NCBI RefSeq assembly: GCF_947494125.1
Contig: NZ_CANLTU010000003.1
Span: 310,001 to 374,000, forward strand
Length of the DNA stretch: 64,000 nt
From: an uncultured Tenacibaculum sp.
GTDB taxonomy: Bacteria; Bacteroidota; Bacteroidia; Flavobacteriales; Flavobacteriaceae
Direction of reading: 5' to 3'
Of the stretch, positions 27,002 to 36,283 are shown piece by piece. Positions within the stretch are counted from its first letter, which is position 1. Each line of letters opens with the position of its first letter. Both the position numbers and the translations under genes were made by a program. The notes beneath the pieces were generated by a model. It was not told the DNA's origin and did not search any database. It was given only the letters and a program-made list of their open reading frames with translations.

Positions 27002-27334
27002 ATGGAAAAAATGAAATTACCTAATTCTACAACTGCATTAGTATTAGGAATTTGTTCTATAGTAACTTGTTGTTGCTATGGAATAATTGGATTACCTCTT
27101 GGTATTGTTGCTTTTATTTTAGGTAACAAAGCTGTTAAACTTAATAATCAACACCCAGATGAGTATGAAGGTGTAAAAAACGCTAGTGCTGGTAAAATTT
27201 TAGGTATAGTAGGTATTATTCTTAATGTTGTTTTTATCGCTTATATTATTTGGATTTTATCTCTAATCGGATGGGATGCTTTAAGTGATCCAGATGTACT
27301 AATGGAAAGAATGAATGAATTAAAAAATAGATAA
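27002..27334 (+). CDS. CCC-motif/DUF4190-like small membrane protein
   Basis: The 110-residue protein has two membrane helices (TTALVLGICSIVTCCCYGIIGLPLGIVAFIL and GKILGIVGIILNVVFIAYIIWIL) with the CCC motif in the first. The hydrophilic loop NKAVKLNNQHPDEYEG lies between them, and a charged tail follows. Related flavobacterial proteins are annotated as CCC-motif or DUF4190 membrane proteins of unknown function. It is the last gene of the ybaB unit and is followed by a perfect terminator. Confidence 0.8.
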   Translation: MEKMKLPNSTTALVLGICSIVTCCCYGIIGLPLGIVAFILGNKAVKLNNQHPDEYEGVKNASAGKILGIVGIILNVVFIAYIIWILSLIGWDALSDPDVLMERMNELKNR

Positions 27335-27340
27335 TAAAAA

Positions 27341-27368
27341 AAAGCGACCTAATTAGGTCGCTTTTTTT
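27341..27368 (+). terminator. Intrinsic terminator of the ybaB operon
   Basis: A perfect 24-bp palindrome (arm AAAGCGACCTAA, 27341-27364) runs directly into T's, 6 bp after the last stop codon. Its inner 14 bases (27345-27358) also occur at 17563-17576. Confidence 0.95.
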
Positions 27369-27553
27369 ATAGTACTCGTTTTGTTATTTTCTATTTACCG
27401 CATATTTTATTTCACTGGAAATTAAACGACTAAAAACGCTCCTTTTTTTTAGTTAATAAAAAGCTATTAAAAAAGCAGAATTAACAATTTTAATCTTTTA
27501 TTTTCGCCTCCCCCTTATTTAAAAAACACAAATTTCTGACATAAGGAACAAAC

Positions 27554-30529
27554 ATGGTAGACGAAAAAAATTGGTTACAATACTATAAAAATAGTTTATT
27601 TGATAGTGAAAACTTAGCAATAGATATTGCTAAAATCAAAAATCTTTTTCATCAAAACACTTCCGATTTAAGCAATGCCTTGATTAATTCTAAGCAAATA
27701 AATGAATTATTAGATGTTGAAGAACGAAGAATTAATAGATTAAAAGGAATAACAAAAAAAGACAACCCTAAATGGCATAATGTTGAAGAGACTAGAATTC
27801 TTGTTGCTCCTTTTCATTTAACTTATCAAACAGACAATCCAAAATTTAAAAACCGTACTATTCATCCTTTTTGGATAACTGTAGTAGCGAATCGTTCAGG
27901 GCAATTATCAGCTCCAAAAGAACTGTTTCCTTTAATTGTTCGGAACTATTTAACTCCAATGGCAGATGTAAAAAATGATTTTATTTTTTCATCAATAGAC
28001 TCCATTTTAGACGCTAAAGACATAGAAGCTCCAGTTCCTGAATATGAAGACGAACCTGTACAATGGGATGAATATTGGGATTATATAAACGATGTTTTTT
28101 TAGAGGTAACACATAATAATTTATATAGTTATAAAACTGAGGGGTACAATACTATACATCAACTTACTTATTTTGCTGTCAGCTCAAAAATTGCAACAGC
28201 AAAAAGTATTCTTTTTTTATATGAAAACTTATTAAAAGATGAAGAAGAACTTCCAGCGCTTTCAAAAATAATTAGCCCATACGTTAGAGAAAGAAGAGAA
28301 GCTATTACTGATAAAAGTTTTTTAAACTATAATCATTTACATTTAGGTCAAATGTCTAATGAATTTCCTTTATCAATTAGTCAACGCAAAACATTATTAT
28401 CCTATTTAGTTGCCGAAGAAAATGCTGTTACTGCAGTAAACGGGCCTCCAGGAACAGGAAAAACTACTTTATTACAAAGTTTAGTTGCTACCGAATTTGT
28501 TAAAGCGGCTATTAAAGGAGAAGACGCTCCTATTATTGTAGCTTGCTCTAATAATAACCAAGCTGTTACCAATATTATTGATAGTTTTATTAATTCTAAG
28601 AGTACAATGGAAGGTTTATCTGAACGATGGATTCCAGATTTTAATGGGTATGCTACTTACCTACCTTCTAATTCTAAAAGCGAAAAAACGCTAAAAGGAA
28701 TTAATTTCTTAAAAGGGAATTTATTTAAACATGAAGGTACTTTATGTAATTTAGAAAATGAAGATTATGTACAAGAAGCTGCTTATTATTTCTTAACTAA
28801 TTATTGTAATTACTTTAATGTATCCTCAAACTCTCTTGAAGATGCTTGCAATCATTTACAAGATGAAATAATTGCCATAGAAGATATTTTAATAGATGGA
28901 GTTGAATTTTCAGAAAACTATATAACTTCAATAGAGAATATTAACAATATACTTTTACATGAAGAAGACTTTATAAATAAAGACGATTTTAAAATTGGGA
29001 AACTTAAAGAATGGAGAACTATTATTACCAATTTAAAAAATGCATCAAAAGAACCAGATTTTAAAACCAAAATTCAGCAATATTTTAAAATAGATTCTGA
29101 TTTATCTAATACTGAAGAATGTATTTTTAAGATTACAAAAGACACTTTTGAAAATCATCAAAAAACAGTTTCTTTTATAAAACAAAGTATTGTTAATCTT
29201 AATTTAATTTTACAATCCCACTTAAAATTAAAAAACTGGAAATTTGAAAATAACATTACTGGTTTCCCTTCTACCAAGGAAACACAAATGTGGGACAATG
29301 AATATGAAAAATTAAATTCAGACAATAAAAATAATCGTTTTTATTATGATGAATTAGATGTAAACTTACGCCATAAAGCATTTCTTTTAGCTACACATTA
29401 CTGGGAAGCACGTTGGTTATTAGAAACACAAGATGCTTTAGAAAATGAAACAGAAAGAGGAACAGGTGAATACCCTGTAAAAGCGAAATGGAAACGCAGA
29501 GCTATGCTAACGCCTTGTTTTGTTGCTACTTTTTACATGGCACCTACTCATTTTTTATTCAGTCAATTTCAAGGAGAAAATGAATATGGAAAACCTGTTT
29601 TCGAATACCTGCCTTTATATAACTTTTTAGATTTATTAATTATTGATGAAGCAGGACAAGTAACACCAGAGGTTAGTATTCCTATGTTTTCTTTAGCTAA
29701 AAAGGCATTTGTTGTTGGAGATTTAAAACAAATTGAACCTATCTGGTCCATCCCAGAAAGGATTGATGTTGGTAATTTGTCTAACCTCAACATGCTTGAG
29801 AATGAAAATGATACTTCATATTTAAATAACATTGGTTTTTTAGCTTCAAGTGGAAGTATTATGAGAATGGCACAAAATGCATGTGAATACGAAACCCCTT
29901 TAGCAGAAGAAAAAGAACAAGGATTGGTTTTATTAGAACACCGTAGATGTAATGATGAAATTATTAATTTTTGTAATGAATTAGCTTATAATGGTATTTT
30001 AAAACCAATGAAAGGAAAGGCTAAAGAAACACAAGCCTTCCCGCCTATGGTTGCCTATCATATAGAAGGTGTTAGTGAACGCAAATACAATAGTCGCTGC
30101 AATATAAAAGAGGTAAACGCTATTATAACATGGTTACAACAAAATAAAGAAACCATTCAAGAAGCATATGGAGTAGACACCATTGAAAGTCAATTAGGAA
30201 TTATTACACCTTTTGCTAGCCAAAAAGGAGAACTTTCCAAAGCTTTAACTGATGCTGGTTATAAAGTAAACGATATTAAATTAGGTACGGTACATGCTTT
30301 ACAAGGAGCTGAACGTAATATTATATTATTTAGTTCTGTATATTCTAATGAAGATGAAGGAACCATGTTTTTTGAAAAAGACAACAAGCCTAACATGTTA
30401 AACGTAGCAGTTTCTAGAGCTAAAGAAAGTTTTATTTTATTTGGTGACACCCGAATCTTTGATGAAACTAAAAACACCCCTTCTGGAGTCTTAAAAAAGC
30501 ATTTACATGTTCATGAAATGGTGAATTAA
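27554..30529 (+). CDS. Large superfamily 1 (Upf1/Dna2-like) helicase, AAA_11/AAA_12 type
   Basis: The 991-residue protein has an SF1 helicase core: motif I GPPGTGKTTLLQSLV near residue 297, motif II LIIDEAGQVTPE near 697, HRRCNDEIINF near 797, ITPFASQKGEL near 884, GTVHALQGAERNII near 912 and AVSRAKESFILFGD near 952. About 290 N-terminal residues precede motif I and about 400 lie between motifs I and II, where Upf1-like proteins carry accessory domains. These inserts are not recognised. It is a lone gene between two terminators. Nucleic-acid remodelling is certain in kind; whether it serves RNA metabolism, repair or phage defence cannot be told from the window. Confidence 0.88.
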   Translation: MVDEKNWLQYYKNSLFDSENLAIDIAKIKNLFHQNTSDLSNALINSKQINELLDVEERRINRLKGITKKDNPKWHNVEETRILVAPFHLTYQTDNPKFKNRTIHPFWITVVANRSGQLSAPKELFPLIVRNYLTPMADVKNDFIFSSIDSILDAKDIEAPVPEYEDEPVQWDEYWDYINDVFLEVTHNNLYSYKTEGYNTIHQLTYFAVSSKIATAKSILFLYENLLKDEEELPALSKIISPYVRERREAITDKSFLNYNHLHLGQMSNEFPLSISQRKTLLSYLVAEENAVTAVNGPPGTGKTTLLQSLVATEFVKAAIKGEDAPIIVACSNNNQAVTNIIDSFINSKSTMEGLSERWIPDFNGYATYLPSNSKSEKTLKGINFLKGNLFKHEGTLCNLENEDYVQEAAYYFLTNYCNYFNVSSNSLEDACNHLQDEIIAIEDILIDGVEFSENYITSIENINNILLHEEDFINKDDFKIGKLKEWRTIITNLKNASKEPDFKTKIQQYFKIDSDLSNTEECIFKITKDTFENHQKTVSFIKQSIVNLNLILQSHLKLKNWKFENNITGFPSTKETQMWDNEYEKLNSDNKNNRFYYDELDVNLRHKAFLLATHYWEARWLLETQDALENETERGTGEYPVKAKWKRRAMLTPCFVATFYMAPTHFLFSQFQGENEYGKPVFEYLPLYNFLDLLIIDEAGQVTPEVSIPMFSLAKKAFVVGDLKQIEPIWSIPERIDVGNLSNLNMLENENDTSYLNNIGFLASSGSIMRMAQNACEYETPLAEEKEQGLVLLEHRRCNDEIINFCNELAYNGILKPMKGKAKETQAFPPMVAYHIEGVSERKYNSRCNIKEVNAIITWLQQNKETIQEAYGVDTIESQLGIITPFASQKGELSKALTDAGYKVNDIKLGTVHALQGAERNIILFSSVYSNEDEGTMFFEKDNKPNMLNVAVSRAKESFILFGDTRIFDETKNTPSGVLKKHLHVHEMVN

Positions 30530-30583
30530 AATAATATTCACACAAAATTGCATTTATTATATTTACACAAAAATTAAACTACT

Positions 30584-31747
30584 ATGAAAATCAAATTTAA
30601 AATTGCTATCCTAGCTATAATAGGATTTGCATCAATTTCATTCGCCCAAGAGAATCAATTTAATATTACTAAAAAAGCTCCTTCTTTCCCAAATGGTATA
30701 GCCAATCAAGTTTCTTATATCGATTTTGGAGACATTAAATTTTGGGGATATGTAGAAATCACACTAACTGGAGGCTGGAACTATCAAAACAATGTTGGAA
30801 AATACACCAAACGATATGAAATAGGTAAAAATATTGGCAATTTATTATACAGATCTACAAGTGAAGTACCTTCTTCTTTTGGTTTGGTTTCTAGTCAATG
30901 GAAACTAGGTGAAGCTTTTTTAGATACTAACAATCATTTAAAAGTCCCTATCTATCATTTAGTATCTACTGGTAATGGATTAACTGTTAATATTACAGGA
31001 ATTTCTGTAGTAAATTTTGATAAAAATTTAATTACTATTACCGCACCAACTATAGTTGCAAACAATGAAACTAGAGACTATGTAACTTATAAATCTCAAG
31101 TTAATTTTATGGATAAAGTAGGTATAGGGACTCTTAATCCTCAAAGTCCTCTAGATATTAAATCTTCAAAAAACAGAACACTTTCTTTAGATTTTACAGG
31201 AGCACAAGTAGGCTGGAAATATACTTGGCAATCCTTTAAAACCAATTCTGTAGAACAATGGAGAATAATAGGGCATGAAGACTCCAATTCATCTTTATCT
31301 TTTAGAAATGCAACGGGTAAAGACATATTAAATCTTTTACAAGAAGGTAATGTTGGTATAGGAACATTAACCACAGGGCCTCATAAATTAGCTGTCGAAG
31401 GTTCTATTGGAGCAAGAGAAATAAAAGTTTTAGCTTTTCCTAACTGGGCAGACTTTGTTTTTGATAACAACTACAATTTACCAACACTTTCAGAAGTTGA
31501 AAATCACATAAAAGAAAAGGGGCATTTAAAAGATATACCTAGTGCTAAGGAAGTTAAAAAAGACGGTTTCTTTTTAGGTGAAATGGATGCTAAACTACTT
31601 CAAAAAATAGAGGAGTTAACTTTATATACCATTGCTCAAGAAAAGCAGTTAAAAACTCAAGCAAACAAAATCAAAAACCTAGAAGCTCAAACTAAAGAAA
31701 TTAAAGAATTAAAAGCTTTAGTAAAAAAACTTTTAAAAGATAAATAA
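30584..31747 (+). CDS. Secreted protein with tail-fibre-like repeats and C-terminal coiled coil
   Basis: The 387-residue protein has a signal peptide cleaved near FASISFAQ. The middle contains two units of the type VGIGTLNPQSPLDIKSS and VGIGTLTTGPHKLAVEGSIGAREIKV, found in phage-tail-like and adhesin proteins of Bacteroidota. It ends in HLKDIPSAKEVKKDGFFLGEMDAKLLQKIEELTLYTI and a Lys-rich coiled coil to the last residue. In this family the GIG-repeat and the HLPDIPS-type segment often belong to cell-surface fibres. No type IX sorting domain is visible. Function is unknown beyond probable export. It stands alone between the helicase gene and a terminator. Confidence 0.8.
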   Translation: MKIKFKIAILAIIGFASISFAQENQFNITKKAPSFPNGIANQVSYIDFGDIKFWGYVEITLTGGWNYQNNVGKYTKRYEIGKNIGNLLYRSTSEVPSSFGLVSSQWKLGEAFLDTNNHLKVPIYHLVSTGNGLTVNITGISVVNFDKNLITITAPTIVANNETRDYVTYKSQVNFMDKVGIGTLNPQSPLDIKSSKNRTLSLDFTGAQVGWKYTWQSFKTNSVEQWRIIGHEDSNSSLSFRNATGKDILNLLQEGNVGIGTLTTGPHKLAVEGSIGAREIKVLAFPNWADFVFDNNYNLPTLSEVENHIKEKGHLKDIPSAKEVKKDGFFLGEMDAKLLQKIEELTLYTIAQEKQLKTQANKIKNLEAQTKEIKELKALVKKLLKDK

Positions 31748-31770
31748 AAAGAGGTAATTCCTCAAACAAA

Positions 31771-31808
31771 AAAAGCAACACTAAAATTTTAGTGCTGCTT
31801 TTTTATTT
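31771..31808 (+). terminator. Bidirectional intrinsic terminator
   Basis: The 16-base arms 31771-31786 and 31787-31802 pair with one mismatch, flanked by A's on the left and T's on the right. It separates the fibre-like gene from the convergent rocD. Confidence 0.85.
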
Positions 31809-31822
31809 TATTAAAAGATATA

Positions 31823-33061
31823 TTAAAACTCAGAAATTGTTTTCTTAATAATAGAAATACAATCCATTAATTGCTCTTCATTCATTACTAATGGTGGTGC
31901 AAAACGAATAATGTTACCATGTGTTGGTTTTGCTAATAATCCATTATCACGTAATTTCATACAAATATCCCAAGCAGTTGAGCTTTCTTCAGTATCGTTA
32001 ATTAATACAGCATTTAACAAGCCTTTACCTCTTACTGATTTTACTAAATCTGTTTGATTTGCAAACTCTGCTAATTCTGCTCTAAAAATCTTACCTAAAC
32101 GCTCAGCATTTTCAGCTAAACCTTCTTCTTGTACAACTTCTAAAGCCGCTATAGCTACTGCCGCGGCAACTGGGTTTCCACCAAAAGTAGAACCGTGGTT
32201 ACCTGGCTTAATAACATTCATAATGTTATCATTTGCTAATACACCAGAAACGGGATACGCTCCTCCACTTAGTGCTTTTCCTAAGATTAAAATATCAGGG
32301 TTTACATTTTCGTGGTCTACCGCTAACATTTTTCCTGTACGAGCAATTCCTGTTTGAACTTCATCAGCAATAAATAACACATTATGCTTTGCACACAATG
32401 CTTTTGCTGCCGCTAAATATCCTTCAGAAGGAACATATACTCCTGCTTCACCTTGAATAGGTTCTACTAAGAAACCAGCAATATTTTTATCACTTTCTAA
32501 AGCTTCTTCTAAAGCTTTTAAGTTGTTATATTCAATTTTTATAAATCCATCAGTATAAGGACCGAAATTCTTACGAGCTACAGGGTCATTTGAAAAAGAA
32601 ATGATTGTTGTAGTACGTCCGTGAAAATTATTTTCACAAACTATAATTTGTGCATCATTTTCATTGATTCCTTTTACTTCATATGCCCATTTTCTACATA
32701 GTTTCAAAGCCGTTTCAACAGCTTCTGCACCTGTATTCATTGGTAATAACTTGTCGAAACCAAAAAGTTCAGTAGCAAACTTTTCATATCTTCCTAACAT
32801 GTCATTATAAAATGCACGAGAAGTTAAGGTTAATGTTTGTGCTTGGTTTACCATTGCACCAACTATTCTTGGATGACAATGTCCTTGGTTTACTGCAGAG
32901 TAAGCCGATAAAAAGTCATAATACTTTTTACCTTCTACATCCCATACGTATACACCTTCACCTCTACTCAGTACTACTGGTAGTGGATGATAATTGTGTG
33001 CTCCGTATTTGTTTTCTAATTCGATCGCTTGCTGCGAAGTTAATTGGTCTAAAACAGCCAT
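31823..33061 (-). CDS. rocD: Ornithine--oxo-acid aminotransferase
   Basis: The 412-residue class III PLP aminotransferase covers the family end to end: [26 protein letters not shown], the cofactor region [46 protein letters not shown] and the PLP lysine in [15 protein letters not shown]. It converts ornithine and 2-oxoglutarate to glutamate-5-semialdehyde and glutamate, linking arginine breakdown with proline metabolism. [12 protein letters not shown] and the QTGIARTGK loop favour ornithine over acetylornithine aminotransferase. It is monocistronic. Confidence 0.93.
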   Translation of the reverse strand: MAVLDQLTSQQAIELENKYGAHNYHPLPVVLSRGEGVYVWDVEGKKYYDFLSAYSAVNQGHCHPRIVGAMVNQAQTLTLTSRAFYNDMLGRYEKFATELFGFDKLLPMNTGAEAVETALKLCRKWAYEVKGINENDAQIIVCENNFHGRTTTIISFSNDPVARKNFGPYTDGFIKIEYNNLKALEEALESDKNIAGFLVEPIQGEAGVYVPSEGYLAAAKALCAKHNVLFIADEVQTGIARTGKMLAVDHENVNPDILILGKALSGGAYPVSGVLANDNIMNVIKPGNHGSTFGGNPVAAAVAIAALEVVQEEGLAENAERLGKIFRAELAEFANQTDLVKSVRGKGLLNAVLINDTEESSTAWDICMKLRDNGLLAKPTHGNIIRFAPPLVMNEEQLMDCISIIKKTISEF

Positions 33062-33188
33062 TATAAAATAAGTTAAGGTTTATGCCTTGATTAAAACAAA
33101 GCATCGTTTGACATTTTTTATCATGCAAACATTAATAATTAAATCTCGCTTAGCGAGTAAAATAACTATTCCTGTTCTACCTTTATCC

Positions 33189-33207
33189 TTTCGAAGAAGC
33201 TTCGAAA
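33189..33207. repeat. Perfect inverted repeat in the rocD upstream gap
   Basis: TTTCGAAG, loop AAG, CTTCGAAA: 8-bp perfect arms in the 217-bp gap between rocD and the DUF6768 gene. It has no T-run and is followed by a relatively GC-rich stretch (cagcgtggga), so it looks like a remnant of a dispersed repeat more than a terminator. Confidence 0.4.
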
Positions 33208-33278
33208 ATTCAGCGTGGGAAAGAAATCATCCCTAAAAAGTCCTGCAATTTACTAAATATTCAGGGCTTGATAAAATC

Positions 33279-33662
33279 TTACTCAGATATTTTTCCCGAC
33301 AATGAAGAAACTTGCAATTCTAATCTTTTAATTTCTCGTAACAATGCATTTTTATCCATTTGCATCCAAGCAAATATTTTTAGCATACTAACTCCTAGTA
33401 AAAAAATTAAAGTTCCAACTCCCCATTGTATTAAATCTTTTGTAGCCTCAGATTCAAAAAACTGAATCATACAATAAATAAAAAGTCCGAAAAAAATTAA
33501 AGTCATGAAATTCATCAATATCATAATCCATTTATTCTTTCCCTGAAACAGTCCGCTAATCATTTGAAAAACATTCTGCTCATCTAATTCCTCATAAAAT
33601 TTTGCTTCTTCTTGAGTTAAAGTTTCTTTTATTAATTTGTCAATGTCTTCTGGTTTATCCAT
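33279..33662 (-). CDS. DUF6768-like membrane protein, probable partner of the ECF sigma factor
   Basis: The 127-residue protein has a soluble N-terminus (DIDKLIKETLTQEEAKFYEELDEQN), two membrane helices (WIMILMNFMTLIFFGLFIYCMIQFF and LIQWGVGTLIFLLGVSMLKIFAW) and a C-terminal coiled coil. The pattern agrees with DUF6768. It starts 4 bp after the stop of the sigma gene on the same strand, so it is co-translated with it. This placement is typical of an anti-sigma factor, but no ZAS/HxxxCxxC motif is seen, so any sigma-restraining role is inference. Confidence 0.75.
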   Translation of the reverse strand: MDKPEDIDKLIKETLTQEEAKFYEELDEQNVFQMISGLFQGKNKWIMILMNFMTLIFFGLFIYCMIQFFESEATKDLIQWGVGTLIFLLGVSMLKIFAWMQMDKNALLREIKRLELQVSSLSGKISE

Positions 33663-33666
33663 AATT

Positions 33667-34212
33667 TTATTTTTTAATTATTTTTTTTAATTTTTCTCTT
33701 GCATGAAATAATCTTGACTTTGCTGTTCCTACCGAAATATTTAAAAACTCACTTATTTCTTTAAGTGAATACGATTGTGTATAAAATAATTTAACAACCA
33801 TCTGTTGTTCTATCGATAATTTCTGAATTGCTTTTAGTAAATTGTTTTTCACTTCATCTTCTTCATTAACTTCGTTTAAAACAACATCATTCATATGCTC
33901 TTTATAATATTTCTGATGTTTATTTAATACTCTTTTATTAGTCCGTAACCAATCAATTGCTTTTCTATTTACAATACTAATTGCCCAACTTTTAAATCGT
34001 TCTGGTTTTTCAAGTTTATCTAATTTATGTAAAATAACCTGCCAACTCTCTTGAGCAACATCTTTAGCTATATCTCTATCTTTAACATACCAAAAAGCAA
34101 GCTTACAAAAATCTACGTGCCATTTTTTAACCAAAGTTGTAAATGCTTTTTGGTTTCCTTGTTTATAGGATAAAACCAATTCTTTATCAGTTATATTATT
34201 CAAAATTTTCAT
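33667..34212 (-). CDS. ECF-type RNA polymerase sigma factor (sigma-70 family)
   Basis: The 181-residue protein has region 2 (AFTTLVKKWHVDFCKLAFWYVKDRDIAKDVAQESWQVI, with FKSWAISIVNRKAIDWLR) and region 4 (LSIEQQMVVKLFYTQSYSLKEISEFLNISVGTAKSRLFHAREKLKKII). The start is taken as the ATG at 34212; the frame also has TTG two codons upstream. It lacks any C-terminal extension. The adjacent DUF6768 membrane protein, 4 bp downstream, is the likely regulator. Target promoters are unknown. Confidence 0.92.
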   Translation of the reverse strand: MKILNNITDKELVLSYKQGNQKAFTTLVKKWHVDFCKLAFWYVKDRDIAKDVAQESWQVILHKLDKLEKPERFKSWAISIVNRKAIDWLRTNKRVLNKHQKYYKEHMNDVVLNEVNEEDEVKNNLLKAIQKLSIEQQMVVKLFYTQSYSLKEISEFLNISVGTAKSRLFHAREKLKKIIKK

Positions 34213-34317
34213 TATCAATTACACTACATAGACGTAAAAAAAACTAAAAGGTTCAATTTTCTTTTAAAAATAGAAATTTAAGTTTGAGTTTAAAGTATTT
34301 CAAACCATATCTTTTCC

Positions 34318-34325
34318 TAATTTTG
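34318..34325 (+). promoter_or_regulatory. Candidate -7 element of the rlmD gene
   Basis: TAATTTTG matches TAnnTTTG and is 23 bp upstream of the ATG, implying a leader of about 20 nt. No TTG lies at the usual -33 distance. Confidence 0.45.
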
Positions 34326-34348
34326 CAAACCATAAATTATAGATTACA

Positions 34349-35800
34349 ATGCCACGTAGAGAACGAAATAAGTTTGTTAAGAGGAATCAAGAATTAGAAA
34401 TTTTAATTGAAGATTATGCCTTTGGAGGAAAAGGAATTGGAAGAATTCGTTCAGATGAAGGAGTTTTTGTTGTTTTTGTTCCTAATACTTTGCCAGGTCA
34501 ATTGGTAAAGGCGCGTGTAACAAAATCAAAAAAGAAATATGCTGAATGTAAACTTGTTGAAGTTTTAAAACCTTCGGAAAATGAAGTAGAAGTTCCATAT
34601 CAAGATATTCCAGGAGCACCATACATTCAATTACCTATTGACTTACAACATCAATATAAAAAAGAGAGCACACTTTCTTTGTTTAAAAGAATTGGTAAAG
34701 TAGAAAATATTGAAGGTTTATTTGATGAATTTATTGTTTCTCCAAATGTATTCCATTACAGAAATAAAATGGAATATGGTTTTTCTGCTATTGGTTACGA
34801 TCGTATAAATAAAAAAGATGACGATTTCTTTACTTTAGGGTTTAAACGTAGAGGTGTTTGGTGGATGGGTGACAACCTAGATAAAGATTCTGGATTATTT
34901 GATGCTCAAGTTGAAGATAATTTAAAAATAATTAGAGAATATTGCGAAAATACTGGTTTAGCTCCTTGGCATGGGCCAAAAAAAGAAGGTTTCTTTAGAT
35001 ATTTTGTAGTTAGAAAATCATACAAAACTAATGAGTTACTATTTAATTTAGTAACCACTTCTTATGATTTACCAAAATTTGATTTACAAGCTTTTGCTCA
35101 ATTATTAAAAAATATTTTTGGTGAACGCTTAGCTGGATTACTACATACTATTAACGATGAAGTTGGTGATAGAACTATAGCTACTTCTGGAAGTATTAAT
35201 TTAATTACTGGTAAAGATAAAATTGTAGAGGAGTTATTAGGATTAAACTTTGAAATAAGCATGAAAAGCTTTTTTCAAACCAATCCAAAATCTGCTGAAA
35301 AACTATATACCAAAGTTGTAGATTACGCGTTAGAAAACAAAGAAGCAATAGACAATACTGTTGTTATGGATTTATTTTGCGGAACTGGAACAATAGGTCA
35401 AATAATAGCTTCAAAGTCTAATAATACAAAAATTGTAGGAGTAGATATTGTAGCCTCAGCTATTGAAGATGCTAAGAAAAATGCAAAGAGAAATAATGTT
35501 GAAGGTTTAGAGTTTTATGCTGCTGATGTTGGTAAATTTTTGAATGAGCACCCTCAGTTTAAAAACAAAATAAGAACTATTATTTTAGATCCAGCACGTG
35601 CTGGTATTGCTCCAAAAACACTTAAAAAAATCATAAATCTAAATGCAGATAGAATGGTTTATGTATCTTGTAACCCAGCAACTCAAGCAAGAGATACCGA
35701 AGAGTTAATAAATAATGGTTATCAACTAAAAAAGATTAGTTTAGTAGATCAATTTCCGCATACCGCGCATATTGAAACAGTAGTATTATTTGAAAAATAA
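34349..35800 (+). CDS. rlmD: 23S rRNA (uracil-5-)-methyltransferase RlmD family
   Basis: The 483-residue RNA m5U methyltransferase of the TrmA/RlmCD family has an N-terminal TRAM domain (residues 10-75), the SAM motif DLFCGTGTIGQI near 343, DPARAG near 414 and the catalytic cysteine in VSCNPATQARD near 441. RlmD methylates U1939 of 23S rRNA; RlmC specificity is not excluded. The region after TRAM that carries the [4Fe-4S] cysteines in E. coli RlmD reads VPYQDIPGAPYIQLP here, with no cysteine ligands. Two Bacteroidota-specific genes (DUF6452, DUF6048) follow closely. Confidence 0.88.
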   Translation: MPRRERNKFVKRNQELEILIEDYAFGGKGIGRIRSDEGVFVVFVPNTLPGQLVKARVTKSKKKYAECKLVEVLKPSENEVEVPYQDIPGAPYIQLPIDLQHQYKKESTLSLFKRIGKVENIEGLFDEFIVSPNVFHYRNKMEYGFSAIGYDRINKKDDDFFTLGFKRRGVWWMGDNLDKDSGLFDAQVEDNLKIIREYCENTGLAPWHGPKKEGFFRYFVVRKSYKTNELLFNLVTTSYDLPKFDLQAFAQLLKNIFGERLAGLLHTINDEVGDRTIATSGSINLITGKDKIVEELLGLNFEISMKSFFQTNPKSAEKLYTKVVDYALENKEAIDNTVVMDLFCGTGTIGQIIASKSNNTKIVGVDIVASAIEDAKKNAKRNNVEGLEFYAADVGKFLNEHPQFKNKIRTIILDPARAGIAPKTLKKIINLNADRMVYVSCNPATQARDTEELINNGYQLKKISLVDQFPHTAHIETVVLFEK

Positions 35801-35806
35801 TTTTTA

Positions 35807-36283
35807 ATGAAAAAGTGTATTTTATTTTTTATTCTAATAGCAGGATTCTTTTCTTGTGAAAAGGATGATTTTTGTGTACAGAATCCAGTTACACCAAATT
35901 TAGTTTTACGTTTTTACGATAAAGACGATACCAATGAATTGAAAGCTGTTCAACGTTTATCTATCATAGCACAAGGTAAAACGGATAGCTTGTTTACGAA
36001 TCAAACTACCGATAGTATTGCTATTCCTCTAAATTCATTAGCAAAAGAAACTATTTATACGCTTAAGATGAATAGTGTTGATGGTAACATCGTTAATAAT
36101 CAAATCGCTACACTTACTGTAAAATACAATCCAGAAGATGATTATGTTTCTCGTTCATGTGGATATAGAGTTATCTTTAAAGATGTAAACTTGGAACACA
36201 CAGCTTGGATTAATAACTTATCTACTTCACTAATTACTAATATCGATAATCAAACAAAAGCTCATGTACAAGTATATTATTAG
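35807..36283 (+). CDS. DUF6452 family lipoprotein
   Basis: The 158-residue lipoprotein has its lipobox at Cys17 (FFSCEKDDF) and a short beta-rich body: NPVTPNLVLRFYDKDDTNELKAVQRL, IAIPLNSLAKETIYTLKM, then RSCGYRVIFKDV. It agrees with DUF6452, a Bacteroidota family of unknown function usually encoded after rlmD. It begins 6 bp after rlmD and its 3' end overlaps the DUF6048 gene by 20 bp, so the three genes form one operon. An outer-membrane or periplasmic location is expected. Confidence 0.8.
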   Translation: MKKCILFFILIAGFFSCEKDDFCVQNPVTPNLVLRFYDKDDTNELKAVQRLSIIAQGKTDSLFTNQTTDSIAIPLNSLAKETIYTLKMNSVDGNIVNNQIATLTVKYNPEDDYVSRSCGYRVIFKDVNLEHTAWINNLSTSLITNIDNQTKAHVQVYY

